64,000 bases of DNA from the NCBI RefSeq assembly GCF_004342985.1, contig NZ_SMBO01000004.1, positions 248,001 through 312,000 on the forward strand, in the 5' to 3' direction. This document shows, piece by piece, positions 45,484 through 54,235 of the stretch. The DNA comes from Novosphingobium sp. PhB57 (lineage in GTDB: Bacteria > Pseudomonadota > Alphaproteobacteria > Sphingomonadales > Sphingomonadaceae). Position 1 is the first letter of the stretch. Each line of letters starts with the position of its first letter. Both the position numbers and the translations under genes were made by a program. The notes beneath the pieces are model-generated. The model searched no databases. It was not told the DNA's origin and saw nothing but the letters and a program-made list of their open reading frames with translations.

Positions 45484-45504
45484 CAGAATGAGATTCGCAT
45501 TCTG
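45484..45504. promoter_or_regulatory. 21-bp palindrome, candidate TetR operator
   Basis: Arms CAGAATGAGA (45484-45493) and TCGCATTCTG (45495-45504) flank a single T. Nine of ten base pairs match. It lies 36 bases before the TetR start and just before TTGACT (45506-45511), a -35-like hexamer for the plus-strand genes, an ideal repressor position. Confidence 0.7.
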
Positions 45505-45585
45505 GTTGACTCGCTCTGCAGGGCGATGTTAGGCGAAGGCCAACAAGCCCGATCAGGGCTGGATCCCAGAGTGGAGAGGAGTTTC

Positions 45586-46584
45586 ATGAATTTCGCGTCG
45601 CGCATCCCCATGCTCAACCGCCGCGGCCTGCTGCAGGCGGCCATGACCACCGCTGCCGGCGGCCTGCTGGCCGGTTCCGCCTCTTCGCTGCTTGCCCAGC
45701 CGGCCAGCACCGCCAAGGCCTCGGCAAAGGGTGCGAAGCTGGTGCTGCTCGGCACCAAGGGCGGTCCCCGCGTGGGCGGCACCCGCTCCAACCCGGCCAA
45801 TGCCCTGGTGGTGGACGGCAAGGTCTACGTCATCGACACCGGCATGGGCGTGACCGCGCAAATCGTGAAAGCCGGGCTCGGCCTTGCCGATATCCGCGCG
45901 ATCTTCATCTCGCACATGCATTCGGACCACCAGCTCGAATTCGGCAATCTCGTCTACAACATGTGGGCCGCAGGCGCGCTGCGCAGCCCGGTCGACGCCT
46001 ATGGCCCGGTGGGCATAGAGGCGATGGCGGCGGACTTCTGGCGCCTCAATCACATGGACATCGCCACCCGCATGTCGGACGAGGGCCGCGTCGATCCCGC
46101 CACGCTGCTGCGCGCGCATGATTTCGCGCCGAAGCAGGGGCCGGTCATGTCGGACGGCGGCGTGAAGGTCTCCGCCTTCACCACCCCCCATCCCCCGCTC
46201 GACAACCTGGCCTATCGCTTCGAAACGCCTTACGGCAGTGTCGTCTATTCGGGCGACACCGCCTACAATCCCGCCCTTGCCGATTTCGCCAAGGGCGCCG
46301 ACGTGCTGGTTCACGAAGTGCTCTACGTCCCCGGCGTGGACGAACTGGTGAAGCGGGCCAACGGCACTCCCACTTTCCGCAACCACCTGATCGAGAGCCA
46401 CACCACCGCCGAACAGGTCGGCCGGATCGCCGCCCGCGCCGGAGTCGGGAAGCTGGTGCTCAGCCACTTCGTGCCCGGCGACATGGAGTGGATCACGGAC
46501 GACATGTGGCGCAGCGAAGTGGCCAGGCACTTCAAGGGCGAGATCGTGGTCGGCCGCGATCTCATGGAAATCCCCCTCGGATAA
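45586..46584 (+). CDS. Secreted metallo-beta-lactamase-fold hydrolase (Tat signal)
   Basis: A 332-aa MBL-fold hydrolase. The N-terminus MNFASRIPMLNRRGLLQA followed by AAGGLLAG is a twin-arginine signal (NRRGLLQ), so it acts in the periplasm. Metal site: HMHSDH at residues 110-115 (IFISHMHSDHQLEF), Asp in VYSGDTAYNP and a late His in LVLSHFVPGDM. The RNase Z/arylsulfatase-like subfamily includes lactonases and phosphodiesterases. Activity is not assigned. GAGAGGAG precedes the start. First of four plus-strand genes ending at 50840, with a TetR operator upstream. Confidence 0.88.
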   Translation: MNFASRIPMLNRRGLLQAAMTTAAGGLLAGSASSLLAQPASTAKASAKGAKLVLLGTKGGPRVGGTRSNPANALVVDGKVYVIDTGMGVTAQIVKAGLGLADIRAIFISHMHSDHQLEFGNLVYNMWAAGALRSPVDAYGPVGIEAMAADFWRLNHMDIATRMSDEGRVDPATLLRAHDFAPKQGPVMSDGGVKVSAFTTPHPPLDNLAYRFETPYGSVVYSGDTAYNPALADFAKGADVLVHEVLYVPGVDELVKRANGTPTFRNHLIESHTTAEQVGRIAARAGVGKLVLSHFVPGDMEWITDDMWRSEVARHFKGEIVVGRDLMEIPLG

Positions 46585-46601
46585 GCCGCGAGAGGACGAT
46601 C

Positions 46602-48161
46602 ATGCGCAACCGGACTTTTCCGCTGCGCGATCGGGGCCTCACCGGATGCGTGACGATCGGACTGCTCTTGCCGGGCTGCGCTTTCGCAGCCACGGGCGAT
46701 GACGTGCAGCCGGTTCCCGCGCAGACGGTGGTCGCCGCGTCGCCGCAGCCCGTCATTCCCGCCGGCACCCCGGCACGCGATCCGCTGAAGTCGCCCTATC
46801 CGGCCGAAGCGGACGGACAGGGGCCGCGTACCGGACCCAACTACATGATGCTGCGCGGGGCGGAAGACTGGCGCTTTCTGCGAAGCCAGAAGGCGAAGCG
46901 GGAATGGGCCTCTCCGCTCAAGTTCATTCCGCTGGCGGCGGACGGCGACGTCTCGCTGACCCTGAACGGCGACCAGCGCGCCAGCGTCAGCCTTTCCACC
47001 CGGCCCCTGCTTTCCGACACGACCAACCGCGTGGAAGTGCTCTCGCGCACGACCCTGGGCGCCGATCTCAGGATCGGCCCCGCGGTACGCTTCTACGGCG
47101 AACTGGCGTCGGGCCGGATCTTCGGGAAGAACGAGAACCGGCACATAGCGATCCAGCAGAACGACCTGATCGTCCAGCAGCTCTTCGCCGAAGTGCGCGC
47201 GCCGGTCGGCGCGGGCACGGCACGGGTGACGGTGGGCCGGCAGGAGTTCTTCGACGGCCCCCGCTTCATCATCAGCCCGCGCGAGAATCCCAACATCCGC
47301 GTCTCGATGAACGGCGCCCGCCTGTCGATGGACTGGCGGCGGTTCCGCTTCAGCGCCTTCCACTTCGTGCCGACCGAGCAGGGCACCGGCCTGCTGGACG
47401 ACAAGATCGGCAACGGCGAGACCCTGAGCGGTATCTACTCCAGCTTCGTGGTTGCCGGCGGCGCGCCCAAGGGCCGCACGGCGGTCTACCTCGATCCCTT
47501 CTACTATCACTTCGAGGACGACGACCGCACCCTAGGCCGCCTTTCAGGCAAGGACCGGCGCGAGACCTACGGCGCGCGGCTCTGGGGCCACCTCGGCCTG
47601 GTCGCCTTCGACTGGACGGCGATGAAGCAGGACGGCCGTTTCGGCGCCCGCGCGGTCGATGCCTGGGCCGTGAGCACCAACCAGTCGGTCGCGCTGGCCA
47701 AGGGCGCTTCGTCGCCCCGGCTCGGTTTCCATGCCGATTATGCCTCGGGCGGCGGCACTTTCGACAGTTCGGGCAAAGTCGGCTCGTTCAACTTCCTCTA
47801 TAACGCCACGATCATTTTCAGCGACGACAACTACCTGGGCGCGGTCAACCTGATGGGCGTGGCGCCGACGCTGGTAGTGCCGGTGACGAAGACATTCTCG
47901 CTGACCGGCGAAACCGGGTTCTACTGGCGCCCGGACCAGAACGACGCCGTCTATCGCGGCAACTCGCAAGTCTACGCCGGCACGCAGAACGTGGCGGGCA
48001 AGCATGTCGCCAATGTGGCCCGCCTCAAGGCGAACTGGGCGCTGAACCCGCATGTCGCACTCACCGGCTTCGTAAATTACGTAGACGCCGGAAAGGTCTT
48101 ACGCCGCGCGGGTTATGGCGATAACCTGTTCGTCCAGACAATGATGACCCTGCGGTTCTGA
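46602..48161 (+). CDS. Outer-membrane channel, alginate-export (AlgE-like) family
   Basis: A 519-aa protein. The signal peptide MRNRTFPLRDRGLTGCVTIG ends before AATGDD (GCAFAAT region). A long barrel of alternating strands follows, ending in LFVQTMMTLRF with a terminal Phe, the outer-membrane insertion signal. The domain pattern (VEVLSRTTLGADLRIGPAVRFYGELASGRIFG, VTVGRQEFFDG) matches alginate-export-family channels, which in sphingomonads often serve uptake of aromatic or sugar-like solutes. In context (17 bases after the hydrolase, before two AAHS transporters) it is probably the outer-membrane entry route. Confidence 0.88.
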   Translation: MRNRTFPLRDRGLTGCVTIGLLLPGCAFAATGDDVQPVPAQTVVAASPQPVIPAGTPARDPLKSPYPAEADGQGPRTGPNYMMLRGAEDWRFLRSQKAKREWASPLKFIPLAADGDVSLTLNGDQRASVSLSTRPLLSDTTNRVEVLSRTTLGADLRIGPAVRFYGELASGRIFGKNENRHIAIQQNDLIVQQLFAEVRAPVGAGTARVTVGRQEFFDGPRFIISPRENPNIRVSMNGARLSMDWRRFRFSAFHFVPTEQGTGLLDDKIGNGETLSGIYSSFVVAGGAPKGRTAVYLDPFYYHFEDDDRTLGRLSGKDRRETYGARLWGHLGLVAFDWTAMKQDGRFGARAVDAWAVSTNQSVALAKGASSPRLGFHADYASGGGTFDSSGKVGSFNFLYNATIIFSDDNYLGAVNLMGVAPTLVVPVTKTFSLTGETGFYWRPDQNDAVYRGNSQVYAGTQNVAGKHVANVARLKANWALNPHVALTGFVNYVDAGKVLRRAGYGDNLFVQTMMTLRF

Positions 48162-48249
48162 CGCGGTGGCCGGTTCCGCTTTCCCGATGGTCGCATCTGC
48201 CGGGACGGGGGCCTGCCCCCCGTGGCGCGGCCGGGCGGCGGGAGACGGT

Positions 48250-49464
48250 GTGCGGGTGGTGCGGTCCAAGGGACGCGAACGGCAAGTGGTCCTCTACTGC
48301 GCCATGGCCCTGTTCGTCAGCGGCTATGCGTTTCAGGCCCTGAGCTTCTCGATGCCCGGACTGGTGCATGACTGGCAGCTCGAAAGCGCGCTGATCGGCC
48401 CGCTGCTGTCCTCCGCGATCTTCGGACTGCTCCTGGGCTACATCTTCGTGGCGCCGCTGGCCGATCGCGTGGGCGAAAGGCCGGTGCTCTGCGGGGCCAT
48501 GCTGGGCCTGGCACTGGCAACGATGGTCTGCGTGGTCGCGCCGGGGTTCGAAGTGCTGTTCCTCGGCCGGGTATTGACCGGCATCGCCATCGGCGCCGCC
48601 CTGCCCAGCGCGGTTTCCATCGCCAGCCAGCATGGGCGCATGCGCTGGCGCGGCGCGCAAGTGGTGGGCATCTACGTCGCCTTCTCGCTCGGCTTCCTGG
48701 CGGCGGGGCTGGTGAGCGGCTGGGTCGTCCCCCGCTCCGGCTGGCGCGCGCCCTGGGGAGCGACCGTGCCCCTGGCCCTGCTCATCGCCGCGATGCTCAG
48801 CGCAGCGCTGCCCGTCGAGGAGGTCAAGCCTCGGAGCGCCAGCCCCCTCGCCGCCCTCTTCGCGCCGCGCCTGCGCGCCGGAACGGTGCTGTTCTGGATC
48901 ATGTTCTCGATCGGGCTGGGCCTGTTCTACGCGCTCCAGTCCTGGCTTCCGCTGCTGACCGCGCGCGAGGGGCTGTCCTATTCCAGCGCCGTCGCGGCAA
49001 CCAGCATGTTCACGCTGGGCACCGCGCTGGGCGCCTTGCCGATGATCTGGTGGGCGGACCGCATGGGCCCGTTCCGCGCCCTCGTGGCGATGAGCGCGGT
49101 GGGGCTGACCGGCATCGTCTTCCTCGGCACTTTCGCGGCCAGGGGCGGCGCGCCGTTCCATGCCGCCGCCATGCTGGCCGGGGTCGGCATCGGCGGCGGG
49201 CAGAAGGGGATGATCGCAGCCGCCTCGCTGTTCTATCCCCCCGCCGCGCGCGCAACCGGCCTGGGCTGGGCACTGGGCCTGGGACGGATCGGCGCGGCCT
49301 GCGGGCCGCTGCTGATCGGCTACCTGACGATGCGCGATGTCGAAAGCGGCACCGCGCTGCTGTGCCTCGCGCTGCCGGTGCCCCTGGTCATGATGGCCGC
49401 GGGGTGCCTGGAACGAACCTACGGCCGGATCGACCGCGCCGTTCACCATCCGCCGTCGCTTTAG
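48250..49464 (+). CDS. MFS transporter, AAHS (aromatic acid:H+ symporter) family, GTG start
   Basis: A roughly 404-aa, 12-segment permease. YAFQALSFSMPGLVHDWQL opens the AAHS-type first segment, LSSAIFGLLLGYIFVAPLADRVGERPVL contains the loop motif, and RVLTGIAIGAALPSAVSIASQ is in segment 4. The family imports aromatic carboxylates with protons. A GTG at 48250 with GGAGA upstream is preferred. Earlier in-frame starts at 48166 (GTG) and 48187 (ATG) give long non-hydrophobic N-termini. Confidence 0.85.
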   Translation: MRVVRSKGRERQVVLYCAMALFVSGYAFQALSFSMPGLVHDWQLESALIGPLLSSAIFGLLLGYIFVAPLADRVGERPVLCGAMLGLALATMVCVVAPGFEVLFLGRVLTGIAIGAALPSAVSIASQHGRMRWRGAQVVGIYVAFSLGFLAAGLVSGWVVPRSGWRAPWGATVPLALLIAAMLSAALPVEEVKPRSASPLAALFAPRLRAGTVLFWIMFSIGLGLFYALQSWLPLLTAREGLSYSSAVAATSMFTLGTALGALPMIWWADRMGPFRALVAMSAVGLTGIVFLGTFAARGGAPFHAAAMLAGVGIGGGQKGMIAAASLFYPPAARATGLGWALGLGRIGAACGPLLIGYLTMRDVESGTALLCLALPVPLVMMAAGCLERTYGRIDRAVHHPPSL

Positions 49465-49487
49465 GGCGTAAACGCGCAAGACCGGAC

Positions 49488-50840
49488 ATGACGATGACCA
49501 GAGATCCCCAATCCATCCTGTCGCCCCAGACTATCCTGTCCAAGGGAACGATGCGACCCCTGCAAATCGCGGCAGTGACGCTCTGCGTGCTGCTCAACGC
49601 GCTTGACGGGTTCGACGTGCTGGCCATCAGCTTCGCCTCGCCGGGCATCGCCTCGGAATGGGGGATCGACCGGGCCGCCCTCGGCCTGGTGCTGTCGATG
49701 GAACTGATCGGCATGGCGGTGGGCTCCGTGGCGCTGGGCAACCTGGCCGACCGGATCGGACGGCGGCCGACGGTGCTGGCCTGCCTCGTCATCATGGCGG
49801 GCGGCATGGCCATGGCGACGACGGCCAGTTCGGTGGTGAACCTCTCGATCATCCGGCTCGTCACCGGGCTGGGGATCGGCGGCATGCTGGCCTGCACCAA
49901 TGCCCTGGTGGCAGAGTTCTCCAACGACCGCCATCGCAACCTGGCCGTGGCGATCATGGCGGCAGGCTATCCGATGGGCGCCATCGTCGGCGGCTCGATC
50001 GCCACCGGCCTGCTGGCAACCGGCCACTGGCGCGACGTTTTCATGTTCGGCGCGGTGGTAACGGCAGTGTTCCTGCCGATCGCCTGGTTCCTCCTGCCGG
50101 AATCGATCGGCTTCCTGCTGCAGAAGCGCGGCCCCGGCGCGCTGGAGCGGATCAACGCCACCTTGCGCCGCCTCGGCCACGAAACCGTCGACGCGCTTCC
50201 GCCTGCGCCCCTCACCGCCGCCAGAGCGTCCATCGCAGAGCTTTTCGCGCCCGGCCTCGCGCGCAGCACCGTCCTGCTGACGCTCGGCTACTTCTGCCAC
50301 ATCATGACCTTCTACTTCATCCTGAAGTGGATCCCCAAGATCGTCGTGGACATGGGCTATGCCGCATCCAAGGCGGGCGACGTATTGGTCTGGGCGAATG
50401 TCGGCGGCCTGGCCGGAGCCACGCTGCTGAGCCTGCTGACTTACCGGATCGCGGTGCGCAAGCTGGTGATCGTGGCCATGCTGGCCTCCACCGTACTGGT
50501 TTCGCTGTTCGGCCAGGGACAGGAGACCCTCGCCGGACTGGCGCTGATCGCCGGAGCGGCGGGCTTCTGCACCAATGCCGGCGTGGTCGGCCTCTACGCC
50601 CTCTTCGCCAAGGTCTTCCCCACACAAGTGCGCGCGGGCGGCACCGGCTTCGTCATCGGCATCGGCCGGGGCGGTGCCGCGCTCGGCCCGATCGTCGCGG
50701 GCTTCCTGTTCAATGCCGGGTTCGGCCTGTCGATCGTCGCCGTGCTGATGGGCATGGGCTCGCTCGTCGCGGCAGGAGCATTGCTCATGCTGCGCGAGCG
50801 GGACGACCAGCCCTCGGGCGAGCCGTCCGCTCAGGCCTGA
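49488..50840 (+). CDS. MFS transporter, AAHS family
   Basis: A 450-aa permease with clear AAHS signatures: LLNALDGFDVLAISFASPGIASEWGI in segment 1, and a loop motif ending LADRIGRRPTVLA. Central loop residues 200-240 are cytoplasmic. It follows the first AAHS gene by 23 bases. The two proteins are homologous but diverged, suggesting different but related aromatic acid substrates. Last gene of the hydrolase-channel-transporter set. Confidence 0.92.
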   Translation: MTMTRDPQSILSPQTILSKGTMRPLQIAAVTLCVLLNALDGFDVLAISFASPGIASEWGIDRAALGLVLSMELIGMAVGSVALGNLADRIGRRPTVLACLVIMAGGMAMATTASSVVNLSIIRLVTGLGIGGMLACTNALVAEFSNDRHRNLAVAIMAAGYPMGAIVGGSIATGLLATGHWRDVFMFGAVVTAVFLPIAWFLLPESIGFLLQKRGPGALERINATLRRLGHETVDALPPAPLTAARASIAELFAPGLARSTVLLTLGYFCHIMTFYFILKWIPKIVVDMGYAASKAGDVLVWANVGGLAGATLLSLLTYRIAVRKLVIVAMLASTVLVSLFGQGQETLAGLALIAGAAGFCTNAGVVGLYALFAKVFPTQVRAGGTGFVIGIGRGGAALGPIVAGFLFNAGFGLSIVAVLMGMGSLVAAGALLMLRERDDQPSGEPSAQA

Positions 50841-50855
50841 GAGGCCTCCAAGCCC

Positions 50856-51929
50856 TCACCGAACCGATGCGAGGTCCGCCGTGCAGTCCGCCAGGTCCTG
50901 ACCGGCGAGCCGCACCGCATTGCACCGAACCGGCACGCCGCCCGGCAGCGACACGCGGTATCCCGGCAGGCGTGGGTCTTCCCAGAGATAGTCGGTCGAG
51001 ATGTACTGCGCGCCGCTCGCCAGGGCCGCGCGCAGACGCGCCAGCGTTCCCGCGCGCGCTTCCCATGTATCGGCATCGGCGCGGGTCCGCACCATGAACC
51101 CCGCCTTCACGTCGCGCGCGATGCGGTCGGCCTCGGCGATGGGATCGTTGAGGGTGAGATAGGCGGCGGCCGGGGAGTTCTCATCGGTGTTCACGAAGAA
51201 GACCCGCCCTTCCAGCGACTTGCGCTTGCCGCGGTAGATCGCGACTTTGGCCTCGTGCTCGTCGAGCGCGAAGAAGATCTTGCCCCGCGCCGCGGCAAGG
51301 CTGGGCCAGTTTCCGGCCAGCACGCCCTCGCGCAGGGTCGGATAGCGGCCCTGTACGTCGTCAGGCAGGATCAGTTTCCCGCGCGGGATGACCGAGAGAA
51401 TCTCGCGGTCCAGCGCGTCGAAGGCCTTCTCGTCGAAGCGCAGCGCCGCCTTGCCGTGCTCGGGATCGGCGTCTTCCTTGGCGTTGAACATCAGCATGAT
51501 CGGCGCATGATCGGGATGGGCGTCGGACCAGTCGCGGATCTCCGCCAGGCAGGTGACGAGCCGTTCGCAGCTGCTGGCCGCATCGCTGAAGGCCATGTGC
51601 AGCACCTTGAAGCCCGGCTTCAGCAGTTCCGCGTCGGCAGCGCCCTTGGCGTAGTAGCCGCCCGCGGGATCGTAGTTGACGTCGATCTCCAACTGGCGCG
51701 CGCCATGGTCGAGCTGCTCGGACAAGGGGCGGTGGGAATAGTCGAGCGCCATTTCCAGTTTCTCGCTTTGCGCCGCGATCCGGGCGCGGACGGCATCGCT
51801 CATCGCCTGCTTGTAGCTATTGTGCGTGCCAACGGCCTGGATATCGTTCATCTTCGGCGCATGTGCAGGAACCGGGGCAGGCTGGGCGGCAATCGCGGCG
51901 GCGGCAAGGACGAGGACGGACAGGGTCAT
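50856..51929 (-). CDS. Phosphatidylinositol-specific phospholipase C-like protein, Ca2+-dependent type
   Basis: A 357-aa secreted PLC-like TIM-barrel protein. The signal peptide MTLSVLVLAAAAIAAQ is followed by the first catalytic segment, IQAVGTHNSYKQAMSD (His in GTHNSY). RQLEIDVNYDPAGG and HAPIMLMFNAKED supply further ligands. It fits the Ca2+-dependent PI-PLC family known in actinobacteria and proteobacteria. Substrate not verified. It converges on the AAHS gene with 15 bases between stops and is divergent from the sigma factor operon. Confidence 0.88.
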   Translation of the reverse strand: MTLSVLVLAAAAIAAQPAPVPAHAPKMNDIQAVGTHNSYKQAMSDAVRARIAAQSEKLEMALDYSHRPLSEQLDHGARQLEIDVNYDPAGGYYAKGAADAELLKPGFKVLHMAFSDAASSCERLVTCLAEIRDWSDAHPDHAPIMLMFNAKEDADPEHGKAALRFDEKAFDALDREILSVIPRGKLILPDDVQGRYPTLREGVLAGNWPSLAAARGKIFFALDEHEAKVAIYRGKRKSLEGRVFFVNTDENSPAAAYLTLNDPIAEADRIARDVKAGFMVRTRADADTWEARAGTLARLRAALASGAQYISTDYLWEDPRLPGYRVSLPGGVPVRCNAVRLAGQDLADCTADLASVR

Positions 51930-52048
51930 GAAGGCTCCGAAAAAATGCCGGTCTGGCGCAAGGCCCCTTCCCGCCTTCGGTTACAGGCATTTGACGAAGC
52001 GCGCAGATCGGCGCGACAAGGCACTGAAATTGCTAATTGCGACAAGGG

Positions 52049-52076
52049 TGCATCCGCGCACCGGCCCGCTGCGTAT
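52049..52076 (+). promoter_or_regulatory. Candidate ECF promoter upstream of the sigma factor gene
   Basis: TGCATCC (52049-52055), a 16-base spacer and CGTAT (52072-52076). The same pair with the same spacing precedes the fasciclin gene at 53411-53438. Autoregulation of the sigma factor is implied. The expected start site is about 75 bases before the ATG at 52161. Confidence 0.7.
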
Positions 52077-52160
52077 ATCATGCGAATTCGCCCGGAAGCC
52101 CGGGCAGCCAATTGCGCCGTCGGCCGTTGATCGGGGAAGGCTTGAGGTCAGGACGGACGG

Positions 52161-52727
52161 ATGAGAGAAACAGCCGTGGCAGACGAGCGGGCAAGACTGG
52201 TTTCGGCCATGGACCTGGCCGCCGCCGGCGATCCTGCGGGTTTGCGCCGGGTCTACGACATGACGTGCGCGAAGCTTTTCGGCATTTGCCTGCGCATCTG
52301 CGGAGACCGGGAGGCGGCGGAAGACGTGCTTCAGGACGTCTACGTCAAGGTCTGGCGCCGCGCCTCGGCCTTCGATCCGGCGAAAGCCAGCCCGATCACC
52401 TGGCTCGCCGCCATTGCGCGCAATGCCGCGATCGACTGGCGCCGCTCCGACCGGCGCTTCGACACGGCGCCCGAGGGTGTCGTGGAAGCCATTGCCGATG
52501 AAAGCCCGCTGGCGGATGCGGTGATCGAGGGAGACGACGAGCACCGGCGCTTGCGGCTCTGCCTGGAAGGGCTGCAACCGCAGCAGGCGCAGGCGATCCG
52601 CCGCGCGTTCCTGGAAGGGCTGACGTATCAGGAACTGGCGGAATGCACGGATACGCCGCTGGGGACGATCAAGAGCTGGATCAGACGGGGAATGCAGAAA
52701 TTGAAGGATTGCCTGGGCGATGGTTGA
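52161..52727 (+). CDS. ECF sigma factor (SigK-like, ECF19 type)
   Basis: A 188-aa sigma-70-family ECF factor. Region 2 contains DREAAEDVLQDVYVKVWRRASAF and ITWLAAIARNAAIDWRR. Region 4 contains LEGLTYQELAECTDTPLGTIKSWIRRG and MQKLKDCL. No extra C-terminal domain. It overlaps the anti-sigma gene at 52720 by 8 bases, and a fasciclin protein follows. This order matches ECF19/SigK modules. The candidate promoter at 52049 suggests positive autoregulation. Confidence 0.93.
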   Translation: MRETAVADERARLVSAMDLAAAGDPAGLRRVYDMTCAKLFGICLRICGDREAAEDVLQDVYVKVWRRASAFDPAKASPITWLAAIARNAAIDWRRSDRRFDTAPEGVVEAIADESPLADAVIEGDDEHRRLRLCLEGLQPQQAQAIRRAFLEGLTYQELAECTDTPLGTIKSWIRRGMQKLKDCLGDG

Positions 52728-53403
52728 GATGCCCGAAGATCAGGATCGCGACGGCCTGGCGGCCGAACTTGCGCTCGGCCTGCTTGACGGCGCTGATCGC
52801 GCCGCCGCCTTGCGCCTCTGCCTGAGCGACCCGGCCTTCGCGCGGCGGGTGGAACAGTGGCAGCTCCGGCTTTCGCCCATGCTGACCGCAGTTCCCGCCG
52901 CCGAGCCTTCATCCAGGGTGTGGAACGCCATTGCGGCGCGGATCGGCGCGCCGGTCGCCGCGGCTCCGCGCGGGCTGCGTGCCTGGCGGGCCGCCGCGCT
53001 GGGCGCGGGCGCCCTCGCCGCCAGCCTGGCGCTGTTCGTGGCGATGCGACCGGCGCCCACCGTTCCCGACGGCAGCATGGCGGTGTCGCAGATGTCCGGC
53101 GCGGAAGGCGGCGCGATCATGGCCGTCGCGTTCGATCCCCGCCGCGGGGTCCTGCGCTTCGACGCCGGTTCTCCCACCGGCACCGGCAAGAGTCCGGAAC
53201 TATGGGTTATCCCGAAGGACGGCGTACCGCGCTCGCTGGGGCTCATTCAGGCCGGAAGCGCCGAAATGCCGGTCGCCGATCCCATGCGGCCCTTCCTGAA
53301 ATCCGGGGCTACGCTGGCCATCACCATGGAGGATCCGGCCACCGCACCGCATCAGGCGCCCAGCGCCGCGCCGGTCATGACCGGAAAAATCTCGGAAATC
53401 TGA
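52720..53403 (+). CDS. RskA-type anti-sigma factor
   Basis: A 227-aa protein. The N-terminal zinc-less anti-sigma domain (about residues 1-70, LAAELALGLLDGADRAAAL) is cytoplasmic. A single membrane segment lies near residues 87-110 (RAAALGAGALAASLALFVAM), followed by a periplasmic RskA-type domain (AVSQMSGAEGGAIMAVAFDPRRGVLRF, ELWVIPKDGVPRSLG). It would hold the ECF sigma factor at the membrane and release it after periplasmic signalling and proteolysis. Coupled to the sigma gene by overlap. Confidence 0.92.
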   Translation: MVEMPEDQDRDGLAAELALGLLDGADRAAALRLCLSDPAFARRVEQWQLRLSPMLTAVPAAEPSSRVWNAIAARIGAPVAAAPRGLRAWRAAALGAGALAASLALFVAMRPAPTVPDGSMAVSQMSGAEGGAIMAVAFDPRRGVLRFDAGSPTGTGKSPELWVIPKDGVPRSLGLIQAGSAEMPVADPMRPFLKSGATLAITMEDPATAPHQAPSAAPVMTGKISEI

Positions 53404-53410
53404 TCGCCTC

Positions 53411-53438
53411 TGCATCCGGGCCGTGCGCCGTACCGTAT
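53411..53438 (+). promoter_or_regulatory. Candidate ECF promoter upstream of the fasciclin gene
   Basis: TGCATCC (53411-53417), a 16-base spacer and CGTAT (53434-53438), identical to the site before the sigma gene. It begins 8 bases after the anti-sigma stop and about 50 bases before the fasciclin start, so the gene has its own sigma-dependent start in addition to possible read-through. Confidence 0.7.
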
Positions 53439-53490
53439 CTGGAGCGCATCCCAGGAAACGGAATGCGAAACGGAAGAGAGGATGTCAGAC

Positions 53491-54108
53491 ATGCACGCCC
53501 TACCCCGCACGCTTGCAACCGCATTCACCGCCGCCCTGTTGCTTTCCGGCGCCGCTTCGGTCGGCGCCAAGGCACCCGCCGACAAGGCGATGGCCGGCAA
53601 GTCGATGGCCGGCAAGTCGATGGCCAGCAATCCGATGGTCGGCGGCGCTGCCATGTATTCGACCAAGGACATCGTCGACAATGCGATGAATTCCAAGGAT
53701 CACACCACGCTCGTCTCCGCCGTCAAGGCAGCCGGGCTGGTGGACACTCTCAAGGGACCGGGGCCCTTCACCGTCTTCGCACCCACCAATGCCGCCTTCG
53801 CCAAGCTGCCCGCGGGAACCGTGGACATGCTGATGAAGCCCGAGAACAAGGCGATGCTCACCAAGGTCCTGACCTATCACGTCGTGGCCGGACGGATGAC
53901 CGCCGCCGACATCGCCGCCAATGCGATGGCGCACGGCGGCAAGGCCATGCTGACCACGGTTGAGGGCGAGAAGCTCACCGCCTGGAAGGACAAGGCCGGC
54001 GCCTGGTGGCTCACCGATGCCAAGGGCGGCAAGTCCAGGATCACCATCGCCAATGTCATGCAGTCCAACGGCGTGATCCATGTCGTCGACACCGTCCTGA
54101 TGCCCTGA
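53491..54108 (+). CDS. Secreted fasciclin (FAS1) domain protein
   Basis: A 205-aa protein. The signal peptide [18 protein letters not shown] ends at SVGA. A Met/Ala/Lys-rich repeat linker (about residues 31-50) follows, then one FAS1 domain (about 55-205) with the H1/H2 motifs [14 protein letters not shown] and [15 protein letters not shown]1 proteins mediate adhesion or bind small hydrophobics. MPT70 and MPT83 are the mycobacterial examples under SigK. GAGAGG precedes the ATG at 53491 by nine bases. ATG at 53482 is possible but too close to it. Confidence 0.92.
   Translation: MHALPRTLATAFTAALLLSGAASVGAKAPADKAMAGKSMAGKSMASNPMVGGAAMYSTKDIVDNAMNSKDHTTLVSAVKAAGLVDTLKGPGPFTVFAPTNAAFAKLPAGTVDMLMKPENKAMLTKVLTYHVVAGRMTAADIAANAMAHGGKAMLTTVEGEKLTAWKDKAGAWWLTDAKGGKSRITIANVMQSNGVIHVVDTVLMP
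53590..53634 (+). repeat. 15-bp tandem repeat in the fasciclin leader-linker
   Basis: Three tandem 15-base units, the first two identical (ATGGCCGGCAAGTCG, 53590-53604 and 53605-53619) and the third diverged (53620-53634), giving [15 protein letters not shown] in the protein. In-frame units allow linker length to vary. Confidence 0.85.
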
Positions 54109-54160
54109 CACCGGTTTTCCCGCATGGGGCCGACTGACAAGAGTCGCTGCCTCATGACCC

Positions 54161-54184
54161 TCTCCCGGTCCCATGGCCGGGAGA
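54161..54184 (+). terminator. Hairpin after the fasciclin gene
   Basis: TCTCCCGG (54161-54168) pairs with CCGGGAGA (54177-54184) across an 8-base loop, 52 bases after the fasciclin stop. It is GC-rich without a T-tract but is the best terminator candidate for the sigma operon. Confidence 0.5.
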
Positions 54185-54235
54185 ACCACACCGCCGCAGT
54201 CCTTCGGGTCGCACGATCGACATAGCGGCGCAGTT

